The position numbers were made by a program, and so were the translations under genes. From Acidicapsa dinghuensis (GTDB lineage Bacteria > Acidobacteriota > Terriglobia > Terriglobales > Acidobacteriaceae): 64,000 bases of DNA. Where the stretch lies: NCBI RefSeq assembly GCF_025685685.1, contig NZ_JAGSYH010000003.1:496001-560000 (forward strand), read 5' to 3'. Each line of letters starts with the position of its first letter. Position 1 is the stretch's first letter. Positions 62,777-64,000 of the stretch are shown one piece after another. The notes below the pieces were generated by a model. It was not told the DNA's origin and searched no databases. It was given only the letters and a program-made list of their open reading frames with translations.

Positions 62777-63046
62777 TGCTCCACGTGGAACATTTTTGAT
62801 GCGGGAAATTGCTCCACGTAGAGCAATTGCGAACCCAGGTCTCAAAATCGAGACCTGGGGCACCCGCTTGATTGGTACTTCGGAATTGCTCCTCGTGGAA
62901 CACTTTTGGGCGAACGGTAATGGGTTTGGCGAGGTTTGTTGGAAATCGCCTGATTTCAGATGCTTGCAATTGCGTACAATTTTGGGTGTTTGTGCCTTGT
63001 TACAGCGAATGGAAAGTTGCTCCACGGAACGCGGTGTGGAGCAATT
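62777..63046. repeat. Cluster of parS-like CCACGTGG palindromes and half-sites between nrdA and nrdB
   Basis: TGCTCCACGTGGAACA (62777-62792), TGCTCCACGTAGAGCA (62810-62825), TGCTCCTCGTGGAACA (62887-62902), plus TTGCTCCAC and GTGGAGCAA half-sites at 63017-63046. The first differs by one base from the perfect palindrome TGTTCCACGTGGAACA, which is a parS variant in Pseudomonas. A GGTnCCC-type hairpin (62833-62874, minus orientation) lies within the cluster. Confidence 0.7.
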
Positions 63047-63064
63047 TCCTGTGGAGCAATTTGG

Positions 63065-64000
63065 CTACTGGCAGGCTTCGCAACTGCCGGGGTTTTCGAG
63101 GGAGCAGGCTATGGCCTGGCTGGCTGTGTACTGCGGTGCGGGCGGCGCTTCCGCGGCCGGACGGGCCGCATGTGCGACGGTTGTCTTGGAGATCTTGGTT
63201 GCGGGACGCGAGCGCAGGTAGTAGGTGGTCTTGATGCCGCGCTTCCAGGCGTACATGTACATGCTGCTCAGGCGGCCGATGTTGGGCGACTCCGAGAAGA
63301 GATTGAGCGACTGGCTCTGGTCCAGGTACGCTCCGCGATCGGCGGCCATGTCGATGAGCGAGCGCATGGGAATCTCCCAGACGGTGCGGTAGATCAATTT
63401 CAGTTCGGCGGGGATCTCGGCGATGGACTGGATCGATCCCTCGGCGAGCTTGATGCGTGTGCGCATCTCTTCCGACCACAGCCCGAGCCCCTTGAGCTCG
63501 TTCACAAGGTAGCGGTTGATCTGCATGAATTCGCCGGAGAGCGTCTCGCGCTTGAAGAGATTGGAGATCTGGGGCTCGATGCACTCGTAGCAGCCGACGA
63601 TGGAGGCGATGGTTGCTGTCGGCGCGATGGCGATGAGTAGCGAGTTGCGCAGGCCGTGCTTGGCGATGCGAGCTTTCAGCGCGTCCCAGCGTGCGGCGTC
63701 CGTCGGCTTCACACCCCAGAGATCGAACTGCAGCTCGCCCTTCGCAGCGCGAGTTTCACCGAAGGCTTCATGCGGACCGCTGTGCTCGGCCAGCTCGCAC
63801 GATGCGGAGAGTGCGTGGAAGTAAATCTCTTCCTGAATGCGGGCCGAGAGCTCGCGAGCTTCCGGGGAATCGAAGGCCCAGCGGAGTTGGAAGAAGACAT
63901 CCTGCAGGCCCATGAGGCCGAGGCCGACGGGACGCCAGCGCGAGTTCGATCCGGCTGCCTGCGGGATGGGATAGAAGTTGATGTCTATGACGCGGTCGAG
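63065..64000 (-). CDS. nrdA: Ribonucleotide reductase large subunit (class I), C-terminal part
   Basis: The gene enters from the right edge, and only the last 311 residues are present. Conserved segments: IAIAPTATIASIVGCYECIEP, the tyrosine pair MYMYAWKRGIKTTYYLRS near the end, and the terminal SCEACQ redox motif, which re-reduces the active site. The finger-loop and catalytic Cys/Glu residues upstream lie outside the window except for the APTATIA loop. Followed, 315 bp on, by nrdB. Confidence 0.95.
   Translation of the reverse strand, partial: LDRVIDINFYPIPQAAGSNSRWRPVGLGLMGLQDVFFQLRWAFDSPEARELSARIQEEIYFHALSASCELAEHSGPHEAFGETRAAKGELQFDLWGVKPTDAARWDALKARIAKHGLRNSLLIAIAPTATIASIVGCYECIEPQISNLFKRETLSGEFMQINRYLVNELKGLGLWSEEMRTRIKLAEGSIQSIAEIPAELKLIYRTVWEIPMRSLIDMAADRGAYLDQSQSLNLFSESPNIGRLSSMYMYAWKRGIKTTYYLRSRPATKISKTTVAHAARPAAEAPPAPQYTASQAIACSLENPGSCEACQ

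Noticed and set aside
62750..63025. Extended N-terminus of NrdB (92 more codons)
   Set aside because: The extension crosses parS-like repeats, has no homology and a good AGGAG site precedes the ATG at 62749.
62960..63640. 226-codon plus-strand frame over nrdA
   Set aside because: Runs antisense through nrdA and the parS-like repeats; no family features.

Overview
The window looks like part of the chromosome of an Acidobacteriota soil bacterium (Terriglobia/Acidobacteriaceae type). The reasons are a moderately high G+C content, a TIGR03435 'soil-associated' protein, a Ser/Thr kinase with a TPR tail next to an ECF sigma factor, many secreted or Tat-targeted glycoside hydrolases, and several families of dispersed intergenic hairpin repeats. 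No tRNA, rRNA, CRISPR array, insertion sequence or prophage was recognised. The taxonomic call rests on family knowledge, not on a search.

Layout. 1-2.6 kb: an enolase-superfamily enzyme (cut by the window edge) and a GH27 alpha-galactosidase. 2.6-5.6 kb: an ECF sigma / zinc-finger anti-sigma with HEAT repeats / double-PDZ protein operon. 5.7-10.2 kb: divergent DUF5703 glycosidase-like protein and exported GH13 alpha-glucosidase. 10.3-16.1 kb: an exported M18 aminopeptidase, a membrane protein, and an ECF sigma + kinase-TPR pair. 16.2-22.7 kb: TIGR03435 protein, GH29 alpha-L-fucosidase, CPBP protease, esterase, TonB, ferritin-like protein. 22.8-25.7 kb: a lipoprotein-like pair divergent from a DUF2235 (Tle1-like) lipase. 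26-35 kb: Moco-fold protein, acyltransferase, large six-hairpin glycosidase, SemiSWEET-like transporter, GH125 alpha-mannosidase, cNMP-DUF1003 protein. 35.6-43.1 kb: GH57/DUF3536 protein, AlkA glycosylase, DoxX, an LEA-like 11-mer-repeat protein, an MFS transporter and a Tat-exported ferritin-like protein. 43.3-48.1 kb: MarR regulator divergent from an NTF2-like protein and a luciferase-like oxidoreductase, an RNase HI with an unusual tail, a VapBC module and two paralogous unknowns. 48.3-51.5 kb: GH127-like arabinofuranosidase divergent from a LacI regulator. 52.5-54.9 kb: an arsR-arsM-aquaporin-arsC operon. 55-58 kb: a small membrane protein and a 944-aa secreted unknown. 58.7-60.1 kb: an unusual PIN-domain pair and a Cys-rich mini-protein. 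60.3-64 kb: a Y-family polymerase and nrdA-nrdB.

The main theme is degradation of plant or microbial heteroglycans with galactosyl, fucosyl, mannosyl, arabinosyl and glucosyl side chains. The enzymes are scattered singly rather than in a SusCD locus. LacI-type operator-like palindromes lie upstream of the alpha-galactosidase, the MFS transporter and the lacI/GH127 pair, which hints at a shared regulon. Envelope-stress style regulation (two ECF systems), arsenic detoxification by methylation plus channel efflux, and two PIN-domain modules complete the picture.

The most noteworthy non-coding signals are about nine copies of a roughly 45-bp hairpin that begins with GGTnCCC and often sits beside a conserved 30-bp TGTCATCCTGAGCG element, a second hairpin family with GGGGCTTCAGCCCC, and a cluster of parS-like CCACGTGG palindromes between nrdA and nrdB.
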